From assembly GCA_031580995.1 (NCBI GenBank), contig JAVLCC010000002.1, positions 1-64,000 of the forward strand: a stretch of 64,000 nt of DNA, written 5' to 3'. Source of the DNA: CAJXVY01 sp031580995 (GTDB lineage: Bacteria; Actinomycetota; Actinomycetes; Actinomycetales; Microbacteriaceae). The position numbers and the translations under genes are program-made. This document shows, one piece after another, positions 8,912 to 17,863 of the stretch. The notes below the pieces were generated by a model that was not told the DNA's origin, searched no databases, and saw only the letters and a program-made list of their open reading frames with translations. The first letter of the stretch is position 1. The number at the start of each line of letters is the position of its first letter.

Positions 8912-10200
8912 CGAACCACCAGCTCCAGATCTGAGCCAATATTGGAATTATCTGCTGGGACATATGCTGTTGCATCGTTTTTGACCCGCACAAATAATGC
9001 ATCACCCTTTATCTCCAAAACATCCCCTTGCGAAACTTCCGCGGTAAGCATCTTCTGAGGAGACACCTCTCCAATAAGCGCTAACTCAGTGTCTCCCGCT
9101 CTGGTTATTCGCAAACTGGCAACAGAGTCTTCTACAGCGGCGATTTCAATCGTTCCATCAATAACCGCAACCATTTGAATCTCTCCACTTATCGGGTCTT
9201 CAGACTGATTCACGAAAAAATCAGGGATCAGCGGATTGTTGGTTCTAGCACTGAGCAGTGCCGCTTCCGCCTCAAGTGTTATCCGATAGCTCCCCGGCTC
9301 AAGACTTGGAAGCTCGATGCTACTAACACCAGCTTCTAAATCAACTCTGAAGGCATCACCAAAACCACCCTGCAAGGAACTAATTGAGACCGTGGAGCTT
9401 ATTGGCTCGGGGCTTAGAACATTTAGTGTGGGGGTTCTGTCCTCCCGGGGAAGCTCATCTGACTGGGCCGTAAAAATCATGCTCGGGTTTTTTTGCAAAT
9501 TGTTGTGTGCTTCGATATCAACTCCAGTTGGGCTCACACCGGAGTTCGTTTTCGATTGAACCCATGCTGCAAATCTGCCTCCCTGGCTTTTTATATTCAA
9601 CCCAACAGCTTCATCTGTTGAAACATATCTAGCCAAATTAATCACCTTGGTTTCACCGGGAGCTAAAGAGGTGGAATCACTGAATTGCTCTTCGCCATCG
9701 AAAAACTTGAGGTCCAAAATAGTTGACAGCACATCTGGATTATGAATTATCAGCAGGCTCTCTGACCCTAAATTGGTCTTCCCGCCAAGCATCCAAGCTT
9801 CAGTAATTGGTTTTTTGCAGCTGAGGCTGACTAATCCAGCAATCCTTGCCTGTTGTATTCGTTGCCACTGGTAACCGCTGAGCACAGCAGATGACTGGCC
9901 CTCCTCGACAGCAGTGAACAAAGCTGGTTCGCTGGCTCTGTATGGGGTTGGAACTCCGTTTTCAATCAGGTAGAAATCTGCATCTCCCAGTGCGTCAATG
10001 CTGTCAACCTCTGTTCCATCCTCTCCACCCAGTTGATATAGAGATCCTGGACAGACAACTTCCATGGGTCTTGCGGGGACACTTATCTGTTGAGTCTTTT
10101 TAGCCTCACCCGAGGTGGTCAAGCTCGAATAGGGAAACACAAAAGCTGATGCCAATAAAAACACCGATAGAAAACCAATGCCCCTGAGAAGCCAAATCAT
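8908..10200 (-). CDS. DUF5719-type secreted or anchored protein
   Basis: A 430-residue protein with an N-terminal membrane segment or uncleaved signal (about residues 5-22) and a long beta-rich extracytoplasmic part. Its layout and its place directly after the large glycosyltransferase match the actinobacterial DUF5719 family, whose role is not known. Its ATG overlaps the glycosyltransferase stop by four bases (10197-10200), so the two are probably made together. I see no catalytic motif. A role in envelope polysaccharide export or surface display is only suggested by the neighbour. Confidence 0.75.
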   Translation of the reverse strand: MIWLLRGIGFLSVFLLASAFVFPYSSLTTSGEAKKTQQISVPARPMEVVCPGSLYQLGGEDGTEVDSIDALGDADFYLIENGVPTPYRASEPALFTAVEEGQSSAVLSGYQWQRIQQARIAGLVSLSCKKPITEAWMLGGKTNLGSESLLIIHNPDVLSTILDLKFFDGEEQFSDSTSLAPGETKVINLARYVSTDEAVGLNIKSQGGRFAAWVQSKTNSGVSPTGVDIEAHNNLQKNPSMIFTAQSDELPREDRTPTLNVLSPEPISSTVSISSLQGGFGDAFRVDLEAGVSSIELPSLEPGSYRITLEAEAALLSARTNNPLIPDFFVNQSEDPISGEIQMVAVIDGTIEIAAVEDSVASLRITRAGDTELALIGEVSPQKMLTAEVSQGDVLEIKGDALFVRVKNDATAYVPADNSNIGSDLELVVR

Positions 10201-12761
10201 CTTGGACTCCTAATCCTTGCTCGCCCTCGAATAGATGCAGGGGTGGGAAGCGCAATCAGAATTGATCCAAAAATAAATAACCACGGCAAAAGCTGTTCTG
10301 GTCTGATCTGAATTCGTTTGTCTGCCAGTTGTGTTCCGTCCACCCTCCACAGACTTCCCTCCGTGGTTTGACCCGCGAAGCTCAATTCTGGAAGCCTGGA
10401 AAGCTGCGATGCGACCTCGGGGTTATCCCCCTCCAGTTGAACAAAGGCGACTGAGAGCTGATCCATCAGTTCCTGTATCCCAACTGAGTTGCTAGCGATT
10501 AGCGATGCACTCAATCGAGCAATTGCTTGGTCTTTTGCAATGTCGCTTGCGCCAAATAAATTAGCGAGCATTGATTGCTCTCCGAGATTTTCACCGTTGC
10601 CCAAACGAAGATAAACAACATCGCCGGTATTTGAAATCATCAAAGTATTTAGCTCAAATCTCTGCGATTCAACCTCAACAATCGCCGGCACCTGCCTGTA
10701 TTCACCCCATTGATAGCCGACCTCGGTGGTCAATTGGGTGTATCCCCCAGTTATTGCCACCAGAAGCGAAACCACCCCGCCCGTTATTATCAGCGAACGT
10801 TTTTTGTTCATGGCGATTATTGCCAATAAAGCAATAAGCCCGAGAGCTAAAAAGGGAAAGCCATTAGCACTTGAGGCTTCTGAGAAGCCAGGAGTTGGAA
10901 CAAACTGGATGTGTTCCAGGGCTGCAAAAGCAAGCACCGATAAGGAAGCGGCAAACAACAGCAGCAAGCTCAAAAACTTTGGCATGATAAAAAAGGCAAT
11001 TAATGCCACAGCAAAAATGGCCGCAAGCGGTATCACCAACAGGTAATCAAACTCCCAATCATTTGAATACCCAAACTCAGCTCCCATCGGCGCAAAAATC
11101 GCCAACGGATTCAAAATCCAATGAATCAGCTGTGGCCAAATAACCACAAAAACCACGACTGGTACAAAGGCCAAAAATCCAACTCTTCTCAAGTTGGCAA
11201 TCCCCATCAAGAAAACTACTGGAACTAGAACCAATATAAGTGCCGGGTAAGAAGCTCCAATCATGGCAAGCAAGAACGCTGACCATGCAGTCCACCTCCA
11301 GGCTCTTGAGCTAACTGATGACTGTAAAACCATTAGTAGCCCATGCACCAGCCAACCCAGAAGCACAAAACTAATTAAGCTTCCAATATCCGGCTCCAAA
11401 AGCTGGGCTGAAAACACAGGGCTCAATGCATATCCAAGGCTCAGTAGCGTCACCAGCAGGCGATTCTCAGTCAATCTAGAAAGAGCGAGCCAAGTCCCCG
11501 CGAAAGCCAGTGCGGGAGCAATAAAAACAAACCAACCAATTGCAGCAGATGGTGCCCAAAAGCTAAATAAGGAAATAACCGCAATTGGGAAAATAACCGA
11601 GTCGGTTGGGAATCCATCGATTGAACGCCATCCAGCCGATACCAATTCAAACCAGTTGCTGTTTAGGGGTAGTAGATTACCCCCCAACACAGCCTCTGAG
11701 GATGGAAAGAGCCGGTAGTTCAAGATAACCAATAACGGCAATAACCAGGCCCAAGGTCCGCTTAGCAGGCTCGGCCGATATTCACTTGGAGGAAGCTCAC
11801 TGAAACTTCGTCTGGATCTATCTCTAATCTTTGCTCTATCGGCTTTCAATTGAGATATTTGCTGCAGTTTTCCGATTTTTCTCAGTTCCGATGAGCCTTT
11901 GAGGTGATTCCCCACTGAAACAAAAGCGAAGATTCCCGAAGCTAATTCAGGGATAAAAAATCTAACCCTCCTGGAACCAACCAACCACAGTGATCTAATA
12001 AGCGATGTTAGGGGTATAACGAGCCACAGGAAAAAGCCAAAAAATCTAGGAAGAGTGATCAGACTGAGGTGATAATCGGCAAACCGCTTCGCGAAATGAT
12101 TACCCAATCGGTTATGGGTCCCGTCAATTCCATGCGTTTTCGAAATCCGAACCTTGGCTTTGGGTTCCAGGGTCACCCTTTTGCCAGCCAACCACTGACT
12201 TATTCCAAAAATAGTCGAGCGGGCCGCCATCGGGGCACTTGAATTTTCAAAATCTCTCAGCGCCTGCTGCTGAACGAGTAAACCAGCAAAATCAGAGGCT
12301 AAGACATCTCTCGATAGATCGTGCTGACCCTGATCAATCTCTGAATCAACCAATTCAAAGCTCTCACCCACCTGCGTAATTGTTTTTCCAAAGCTGATAA
12401 ATGTATCTGGGTGCTCCCAATCCAAGAGCTTGGGAGCAATAGCGGATGCCGAAGGAGAGGTCTCGGCAGTCAGTGCCAATCTCTCCAGCGCAGTTGGGTC
12501 GGGGCAAGAATCTGCAAAAATGACCCAGTACCAATCGGTTTTATCGACTGCGGCGATCAGTGTTGCGAGTTTTTCTTGAAAATTTCCCTCAATGGAAACC
12601 AGCGGAAGCTCCTGCTTTGAGGCAATTTCTTCTTCATCTGAATTAGCGCAACCAACAATGATCCGATCGGGTCTTCTCGATTGGCCCATAAGACCGAAGA
12701 GAGTTTCCTCTAGGTATTCAGTGTTACCACCAATAACTAGAGCAGTTATGGTTAGCGACAT
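10197..12761 (-). CDS. Large membrane glycosyltransferase, family 2-like
   Basis: The 854-residue protein begins with a GT-A fold domain (about 1-220: ITALVIGGNTEYLEETL, DRIIVGCANSDEEE, TDWYWVIFADSCPDPTALE) followed by many membrane helices from about residue 230 to the C-terminus. Family members transfer sugars from activated donors to envelope polymers. The usual acidic DxD or DDS triad at the end of the fourth strand appears here as FADS, so donor-metal binding could be altered or activity lost. The gene starts nine bases after whiB and overlaps the DUF5719 gene, forming whiB-GT-DUF5719. It resembles glycosyltransferases found near manB in related genera; substrate unknown. Confidence 0.8.
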   Translation of the reverse strand: MSLTITALVIGGNTEYLEETLFGLMGQSRRPDRIIVGCANSDEEEIASKQELPLVSIEGNFQEKLATLIAAVDKTDWYWVIFADSCPDPTALERLALTAETSPSASAIAPKLLDWEHPDTFISFGKTITQVGESFELVDSEIDQGQHDLSRDVLASDFAGLLVQQQALRDFENSSAPMAARSTIFGISQWLAGKRVTLEPKAKVRISKTHGIDGTHNRLGNHFAKRFADYHLSLITLPRFFGFFLWLVIPLTSLIRSLWLVGSRRVRFFIPELASGIFAFVSVGNHLKGSSELRKIGKLQQISQLKADRAKIRDRSRRSFSELPPSEYRPSLLSGPWAWLLPLLVILNYRLFPSSEAVLGGNLLPLNSNWFELVSAGWRSIDGFPTDSVIFPIAVISLFSFWAPSAAIGWFVFIAPALAFAGTWLALSRLTENRLLVTLLSLGYALSPVFSAQLLEPDIGSLISFVLLGWLVHGLLMVLQSSVSSRAWRWTAWSAFLLAMIGASYPALILVLVPVVFLMGIANLRRVGFLAFVPVVVFVVIWPQLIHWILNPLAIFAPMGAEFGYSNDWEFDYLLVIPLAAIFAVALIAFFIMPKFLSLLLLFAASLSVLAFAALEHIQFVPTPGFSEASSANGFPFLALGLIALLAIIAMNKKRSLIITGGVVSLLVAITGGYTQLTTEVGYQWGEYRQVPAIVEVESQRFELNTLMISNTGDVVYLRLGNGENLGEQSMLANLFGASDIAKDQAIARLSASLIASNSVGIQELMDQLSVAFVQLEGDNPEVASQLSRLPELSFAGQTTEGSLWRVDGTQLADKRIQIRPEQLLPWLFIFGSILIALPTPASIRGRARIRSPR

Positions 12762-12770
12762 GTTTAGATT

Positions 12771-13073
12771 CTAGGCGCGACGTTTGAGTTTGCGACGCTC
12801 ACGCTCGCTAAGACCACCCCAAATGCCGAATCTCTCGTCATTTTGCAAGGCGTATTCCAAGCATTCGCTTTTCACCTCACACTGATTGCAGATTCTTTTC
12901 GCATCTCTAGTTGAGCCACCCTTTTCAGGAAAGAATGCCTCCGGGTCAGTTTGTGAGCAAAGAGCATCTGCCTGCCACGCTAATGGATCTGTGTCTTGTG
13001 AGTCGTAAGCGTTTGCCACCCCCAACCGAAGAACGTCAACAAACCAATTCGCTGCTACGTTGTCTTCTGGCAT
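12771..13073 (-). CDS. whiB2: WhiB-family Fe-S transcriptional regulator (WhiB2/WhmD-like)
   Basis: WhiB proteins hold a 4Fe-4S cluster and regulate transcription together with the principal sigma factor; the WhiB2/WhmD group governs septation in Actinobacteria. The 100-residue protein has the four invariant cysteines C39, C62, C65 and C71 (C-x22-C-x2-C-x5-C), the turn GIWGGLSERER (83-93) and a basic tail KLKRRA. The WhiB2 assignment rests on synteny with manB and on the glycine-tryptophan turn; paralogue identity is likely but not proven. A strong promoter with overlapping inverted repeats lies upstream (13103-13137). The downstream genes encode the glycosyltransferase and the DUF5719 protein. 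Confidence 0.93.
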   Translation of the reverse strand: MPEDNVAANWFVDVLRLGVANAYDSQDTDPLAWQADALCSQTDPEAFFPEKGGSTRDAKRICNQCEVKSECLEYALQNDERFGIWGGLSERERRKLKRRA

Positions 13074-13102
13074 TGAAAAAACCTCTTCCCTGAACTTCTC
13101 TC

Positions 13103-13122
13103 GTGTAATTACACACGTGTAA
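13103..13122. promoter_or_regulatory. Overlapping inverted repeats over the whiB -10 region
   Basis: GTGTAATTACAC (13103-13114) is a perfect 12-base palindrome and TTACAC-AC-GTGTAA (13109-13122) is a second dyad sharing a half site. Three alternating GTGTAA half sites therefore cover the -10 box and adjoining spacer of the whiB promoter. The position suits a repressor or autoregulatory operator; the binding protein is unknown. Confidence 0.5.
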
Positions 13123-13137
13123 CTATGAATGTGTCAA
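13108..13137 (-). promoter_or_regulatory. whiB promoter, TTGACA / TGTAAT
   Basis: Reading leftwards, TTGACA occupies 13137-13132 and TGTAAT occupies 13113-13108 with an 18-base spacer, a near-consensus sigma-A promoter. The predicted start near 13101 leaves a leader of about 28 bases with AGGGAAGAGG before the ATG at 13073. Confidence 0.75.
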
Positions 13138-13185
13138 GTTCGAATTTTAATAAGTTCTTTTTTTATACAAACATTAATCCACCGC

Positions 13186-13191
13186 TAACCT
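13186..13191 (+). promoter_or_regulatory. Candidate -10 element deciding the galE start
   Basis: TAACCT ends seven bases before ATG 13199. An in-frame GTG at 13193 lies only one base after the box and could not be within the transcript, so the ATG is preferred. Confidence 0.5.
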
Positions 13192-13198
13192 AGTGAAC

Positions 13199-14149
13199 AT
13201 GAATGTCCTAGTCACCGGCGGAGCCGGTTATATCGGATCCCATGTGGTGAGATTGCTCTCTGAGGCTGGTCACAACGTGGTTTCGGTTGATGATCTCAGC
13301 ACCGGATTCGAAAACCGATTGAACTGTGATTCCGTGGATATGGTTTTGGAGGACGCGGATAGCGCGGAAAGACTCAGCAAACTACTCGTTGAAGAACAAA
13401 TTGAGGCTGTTGTGCATTTCGCCGCCAGGAAACAAGTTGGTGAAAGTGTTCAAAATCCCGAGTTTTATTTTCAATCAAATGTTGGTGGATTAGCGAACCT
13501 GTTATTAGCCATGAGAAATGCTGAGGTGAGAAAACTGGTTTTTAGTAGCTCTGCAGCGGTTTATGGAATGCCGGATGTGACAAAGGTTTCAGAGCAAGAT
13601 AAAACCGAGCCCATCAATCCCTATGGGCAATCCAAGCTCGTTGGTGAGTGGATGATCGAAAACGCGGGTGTTTGGGGATTAAGTGCCATTTCCCTCAGAT
13701 ATTTCAACGTGGCTGGTGCGGGATGGCCAGATCTTGCCGATAAACAAGCGCTAAATCTAATCCCCATTGTCTTGAACAGAATCATCAACGGGGAAAGCGT
13801 TGAGGTATTCGGTGATGATTATCAAACAGCGGATGGTAGTTGTATCCGTGATTACATTCACGTTTTAGATCTAGCCCATGCTCACATAGATGCAATTGAC
13901 CATCTGGGCTCCCCCGGCAATGAGGTATACAACGTTGGCACAGGTCAAGGTTCAAGCGTTTTCGAGGTAATCGATGAAATAAAAAAGGCCTCTGGATTGG
14001 ATTTTGAAGTCAAGATTTCACCCCGTAGGGCTGGGGATCCTCCACAATTAGTGGCATCCAATCAGAAAATTAGCAAAGATTTTGGCTGGCAAGCCAAGCA
14101 TGGCCTGAGTGAAATTGTGAGATCCGCTTGGGATTCTAAGGAATCCTAA
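13199..14149 (+). CDS. galE: UDP-glucose 4-epimerase
   Basis: GalE interconverts UDP-glucose and UDP-galactose, feeding galactose into envelope glycans. The 316-residue protein is an extended SDR: NAD-binding GGAGYIGSH (residues 7-15), D31-D32 after the second strand, VVHFAA, SSSAAVYG (117-123) and catalytic YGQSK (Tyr142, Lys146). The substrate-side region NLIPIVLNRI fits galE better than other nucleotide-sugar epimerases. The length is slightly below the usual 330-340. The start is set at ATG 13199 from the promoter spacing. The last 14 bases overlap the opposing LysM gene. Confidence 0.9.
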   Translation: MNVLVTGGAGYIGSHVVRLLSEAGHNVVSVDDLSTGFENRLNCDSVDMVLEDADSAERLSKLLVEEQIEAVVHFAARKQVGESVQNPEFYFQSNVGGLANLLLAMRNAEVRKLVFSSSAAVYGMPDVTKVSEQDKTEPINPYGQSKLVGEWMIENAGVWGLSAISLRYFNVAGAGWPDLADKQALNLIPIVLNRIINGESVEVFGDDYQTADGSCIRDYIHVLDLAHAHIDAIDHLGSPGNEVYNVGTGQGSSVFEVIDEIKKASGLDFEVKISPRRAGDPPQLVASNQKISKDFGWQAKHGLSEIVRSAWDSKES

Positions 14150-17100
14150 GAACCTGACCCACTCGAATCAGGTTGGGATTGGAGATATTATTTTCACTCA
14201 CTATCAAGCGGTAGCTAACACCAAATTTGGCCGCAATTCGTAACAAGGTATCACCAGCGGAAACCTTATAGGTTTCAACTTGTTCTGGTTCCGGTTCAGG
14301 TTCTGGTTCCGGTTCAGGTTCTGGTGATTGCTCAACTGTTTGATTTGGAATTTTCAAAACCTGACCGACAAAGATCAAATTAGGGTTTGCCAATCCGCTG
14401 GCTTCAGCGATAGAGGCAGTTGAAACTCCGAATTGATTGGCAATTTTTCGCAAAAAATCACCGCTCTTCACCCGATACTCGATGGTTCCGGTCGTTGTCT
14501 CCGGTTCTGGTTCAGGCTCAGGAGTCGGCTCNNNNNNNNNNNNNNNNNNNNNNNNNNNNNNNNNNNNNNNNNNNNNNNNNNNNNNNNNNNNNNNNNNNNN
14601 NNNNNNNNNNNNNNNNNNNNNNNNNNNNNNNGGTTCTGGTTCTGGTGATGATTCCGATTCACTCGGGTCAGTTTGCGCAGGCTGATTACCTGGAATCGTT
14701 AGAACCTGTCCGACACGAATGAAATTCGGGTTTCGCAAATTGTTGGCCTCAACAATGGCCGATACCGTGGAGCCTTGGCTGGCGGCAATCTTGGACAGAA
14801 AATCGCCAGGCTTCACGGTGTAATTTTTAGGTTGGATCACCTCTGGTTCAACTTCGTCGGGGGTATTCACCTCAGGCTCCGATGGGACCACTGGAGAGCT
14901 TTCCCCCTCCTCGCGAATGAATTCACCGACTGTTGCTCCATCCTCGGTTACGATATTCGTCTCGCTTGGAAGTTCGGTGCCAGTTGGAATGTTGTTAGCA
15001 AACCAATTGCTCACCCATACATAGCCAAGGGATTCCTCACTCAGGCTCTCATAATCCTCGAAGCTTGAAAGAGCGTACTTCTTGCCCTCAATAACTAAGA
15101 AAATGTCTCGAGACTGATTGCGGATGAACTGTGTCATCTGCACATCCTGCTCTCCCAAAGCAGCACAAGTTTCGGGGTTGAATTCCACTGGATCTCCGGG
15201 GTACTGATCAAAGACCTCTTTGCTTGTTGGAATCAATTTCCCCTCATCCAAGAAATACTCAGCGCCATCGCAGCTAACTCGGGAGGATGTCAAAAACTCT
15301 TGAGTTTCAAATCTCTGCAACAAACTGTCATTGAGGTTATAAACCTGTCTGTCGGTGACGGTTTCTGCTTGAGCTAAGGTCCTGATAGGGAGTTTTTTGT
15401 TGTAGCCATCAATCAAGTAGCGAACTCCTGACTGCTTGCCCCGCACAACACTTCCAGGGGCTGCCGCTGCACCGCCGCTAGGAATTGAATCTAACAAGCT
15501 TTCCGAGATGGTTATCGTTGGACCCAACAACTCATTGAATTCAGCAAGCATGCCGTTTTGCAAAATCGTGTATCGCTGACCACCTGTAACCAGGTAGTTG
15601 TAATAGGAGTCGCTGTAATTGATAACCGCGGGAGCACTGACGCTTGCATCAATAGATGGAATCTTTTCAAGGAATTCATCGCTCACTTCGATAACCGCTG
15701 GGAAAAACTCGTCGATGTTTTCAACTGGAAGCTTGCCCTGCGATGTAATCACGAAGCCTTCGCCTTCGGTGGATTTTATAAATCCACTAAATGGAACCTG
15801 CGCACTTAGAGCATCCTCCAATGCCACAACACCCTGGGCTTGATCAAACCAGTTGGTGATTCTGAGTTCATCGGCCAGCTCAGCATCAATCAAATAGATG
15901 CCATCCTCTGTTGCCAGACCAACCCGATCGTCCTGCTCGATATCAAATACCGTTAGGTTGCTGGTGATTGGCGGTCCGGCCGTCAGGCTCGGAAGCGCAT
16001 CTAGGTTTGCCTCAATCGCCTCTGGGATTTCATCCGTCACCTTTTGCAAGGCAAGGGGGTCCAAGACTTTTCGATACTGACCCTGTTCAACCCAATACTC
16101 GCCATCATCGGTTTTTAGAAGCTGAGTTATTTGCACACCGTTATCAAATTCCAATAACTGCGCACTTGGAAGCGCGAGTTTATTGGCGCAGTCAAGACCA
16201 AATTCACTAGCAATCTCGCAGTTGGGAACTAGATACCTGCGATTGCCAGCTAACAGGAAAAGCTCCTTGGTGGATGAAGATTCAACTAATAACTGCATCT
16301 CTCCGCCATCAGTGAAGCTTTCTAAATAAGGCTGTGAAATCTCTCCAACTGGACCCAATGCCTCAAGCGCTGCTATCTGAGTTTGATCGGTTATCTCAAA
16401 TCTTTCCGATCCGCTGATTACATAAAGCGGGCTGTTGCCACTTCTTAGGATGTAGCCACCACCTATGGGCGAACCAAACCAGTCATGGAAAAATCTCCAG
16501 AAGTTTCTATTTCCATACGCGCTACAACTGTCTCCGGTTCCGTAGAGATTATCTAGGGCCGCAGTGTTTGGCGTGTAAGGGGTGTAGTAATAAAGGTTCG
16601 CTGTTGCCTGGCTTTTTAGCTCAAAACTCTTTGTGCCACATACGCTACGTGGACTGTAACGAACATTTACTGTTCGTCCAGGACGCAACCAGGTGAATGA
16701 ACCCTCTGGGTTTCCATACCATTGCAACTGACTGGCAGCACGGTAGATCTGGTTGAAAAGACCAACATAAACCTTTCCACAGATGCCCGGATCACTATCT
16801 GGACACCCATATCCCATTGCCGCTCGATACATATACGGGGTTGGCTTTGAACTTGTCACCAGGCCCTGTTCTTTTTGCAAGGTGACAATTAGGACTTCAG
16901 GGTTGATTCCACATGCATTTGCAACATCGTGAATCATCTGCGCGGCAGTAGCATCACTGCGTGCTGGAATTGCCTCGCATCGACCCTCAGTGGCTTGGGT
17001 CGCTTGGGTGTCCATTGTGTAATCCTTCAAGCATTCCGGACCATCTGGATCCGCTCTGCATTCGGAGACGCGACTATCCAAAAACTCTTGGATTTGCTCA

Positions 17101-17255
17101 ACGTTCATGGTTCCAAAATCAAAAAAGACACTGTCGGTGATTATTAGCCCCGGGTCAAAAGCAGACCCTGGCGGGGCAGCCTCGGCCTGCTGGGCAGGCA
17201 CAATCAGGGCGGCAATCACAGAGAGTGATCCGGCTAGGGAGAGAAGCTTCTTCAC
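14136..17255 (-). CDS. Secreted wall protein: transglycosylase-like domain, beta repeats, three LysM
   Basis: A roughly 1039-residue exported protein. Order: signal peptide (1-26, ending QQAEA); a region at about 80-265 with INPEVLIVTLQKEQGLV and NRNFWRFFHDWFGSP that looks lysozyme- or transglycosylase-like, the Glu in QKEQ being a candidate catalytic acid; about eight degenerate repeats at 265-760 of the form xxLVxGGxRYxV (for example YLVTGGQRYTI, FLLAGNRRYLV, FLVIEGKKYAL); then three LysM domains at about 812-856, 927-971 and 995-1039. Pro-Glu linkers separate the LysM domains. A 100-base run of N (14532-14631) interrupts the first linker; both sides stay in frame. LysM domains bind peptidoglycan, so a wall-bound hydrolase or adhesin is likely. 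Start GTG 17255 overlaps the upstream lipoprotein stop by one base. Confidence 0.8.
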   Translation of the reverse strand: MKKLLSLAGSLSVIAALIVPAQQAEAAPPGSAFDPGLIITDSVFFDFGTMNVEQIQEFLDSRVSECRADPDGPECLKDYTMDTQATQATEGRCEAIPARSDATAAQMIHDVANACGINPEVLIVTLQKEQGLVTSSKPTPYMYRAAMGYGCPDSDPGICGKVYVGLFNQIYRAASQLQWYGNPEGSFTWLRPGRTVNVRYSPRSVCGTKSFELKSQATANLYYYTPYTPNTAALDNLYGTGDSCSAYGNRNFWRFFHDWFGSPIGGGYILRSGNSPLYVISGSERFEITDQTQIAALEALGPVGEISQPYLESFTDGGEMQLLVESSSTKELFLLAGNRRYLVPNCEIASEFGLDCANKLALPSAQLLEFDNGVQITQLLKTDDGEYWVEQGQYRKVLDPLALQKVTDEIPEAIEANLDALPSLTAGPPITSNLTVFDIEQDDRVGLATEDGIYLIDAELADELRITNWFDQAQGVVALEDALSAQVPFSGFIKSTEGEGFVITSQGKLPVENIDEFFPAVIEVSDEFLEKIPSIDASVSAPAVINYSDSYYNYLVTGGQRYTILQNGMLAEFNELLGPTITISESLLDSIPSGGAAAAPGSVVRGKQSGVRYLIDGYNKKLPIRTLAQAETVTDRQVYNLNDSLLQRFETQEFLTSSRVSCDGAEYFLDEGKLIPTSKEVFDQYPGDPVEFNPETCAALGEQDVQMTQFIRNQSRDIFLVIEGKKYALSSFEDYESLSEESLGYVWVSNWFANNIPTGTELPSETNIVTEDGATVGEFIREEGESSPVVPSEPEVNTPDEVEPEVIQPKNYTVKPGDFLSKIAASQGSTVSAIVEANNLRNPNFIRVGQVLTIPGNQPAQTDPSESESSPEPEXXXXXXXXXXXXXXXXXXXXXXXXXXXXXXXXXXEPTPEPEPEPETTTGTIEYRVKSGDFLRKIANQFGVSTASIAEASGLANPNLIFVGQVLKIPNQTVEQSPEPEPEPEPEPEPEQVETYKVSAGDTLLRIAAKFGVSYRLIVSENNISNPNLIRVGQVLRIP
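14287..14322. repeat. 18-base tandem repeat coding for Pro-Glu linker
   Basis: Two perfect head-to-tail copies of an 18-base unit (14287-14304 and 14305-14322), encoding EPEPEP on the minus strand. Related degenerate units flank the nearby assembly gap, which suggests that repeat copy number caused the gap. Confidence 0.85.
14532..14631. other. 100-base assembly gap (N run)
   Basis: Exactly 100 N inside the Pro-Glu linker of the LysM protein. Exactly 100 is a common scaffold placeholder, so the true length is unknown. The frame continues on both sides. Confidence 0.95.
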
Positions 17256-17791
17256 TAAGGAACCACCACCGGAAAGGAATCGCTCTCGCCTTCGTAGTTA
17301 TCAGACAAATAGCTCACTGAGACCACCGAGGTTCCTCCTGGAAGCTCAGATAGGGGGATGTCAAACGGGGCGCACTGAGTGTAGTTGCTTGATCGGTTAG
17401 CACCGACAGTCAACTCAGTTGAAAAATCACCCGCAAGCAATTTCAATTTGCACTCTCCTCCGTCTTCGACAACGTCATAAACCTGGGCGATTACCTCAAG
17501 CTGACCTTCGTCCTCATAAGCCATCGCACTTATCACCTCGACAGTTACCGAGCTTCGCTCGATTGGTTCCGCAGGCTCTACTGGTTCAGGTTCTTCAGAC
17601 TGATTTGAATCTGATTGCTCTTGAGGTTCAGGGTCGGGTTGAGGTTCAGGTTCTTCTATAACGTCGTCTTGATCGTTTTCGTTATCAATTTCGATAGGAG
17701 TCGGCTGCGCATTCCAACTGGGAACGAATGCGGAACAACCGGAAAGGGTAAGTAAGGCCGCAGCGGCAATGGCGAAAACTTTCCAGCGCAT
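17255..17791 (-). CDS. Lipoprotein of unknown function, coupled to LysM protein
   Basis: A 178-residue protein with a lipoprotein signal (LLTLSGC lipobox, MRWKVFAIAAAALLTLSGC in full), an acidic Pro-Glu-Gln linker at about 35-80, and a C-terminal beta domain of about 90 residues (VTVEVISAMAYEDEGQLEV to SFPVVVP). I recognise no family. ATG 17791 has GAGGAGG six bases upstream; a frame upstream to 17806 lacks such a site. TAGTG couples it to the LysM protein, and the shared acidic linker type suggests both act in the wall layer, perhaps as partners. Confidence 0.75.
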   Translation of the reverse strand: MRWKVFAIAAAALLTLSGCSAFVPSWNAQPTPIEIDNENDQDDVIEEPEPQPDPEPQEQSDSNQSEEPEPVEPAEPIERSSVTVEVISAMAYEDEGQLEVIAQVYDVVEDGGECKLKLLAGDFSTELTVGANRSSNYTQCAPFDIPLSELPGGTSVVSVSYLSDNYEGESDSFPVVVP

Positions 17792-17863
17792 GGCAGACCT
17801 CCTCAAAACTAAAGCTTAATTTTGAAGTTGAAGGTTTTTATTCACGCGAGTCGGCGTGGCGGT

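Noticed and set aside
11263..11718. Plus-strand reading frame of 151 codons inside the glycosyltransferase gene
   Set aside because: No ribosome site or recognisable features; complementary to membrane-helix coding.
14269..14330. Short tandem repeat as a CRISPR array
   Set aside because: Units are contiguous without spacers and code in frame for Pro-Glu.
17792..17863. Terminator after purE (CACGC/GCGTG)
   Set aside because: Five-base stem with weak T run; insufficient.
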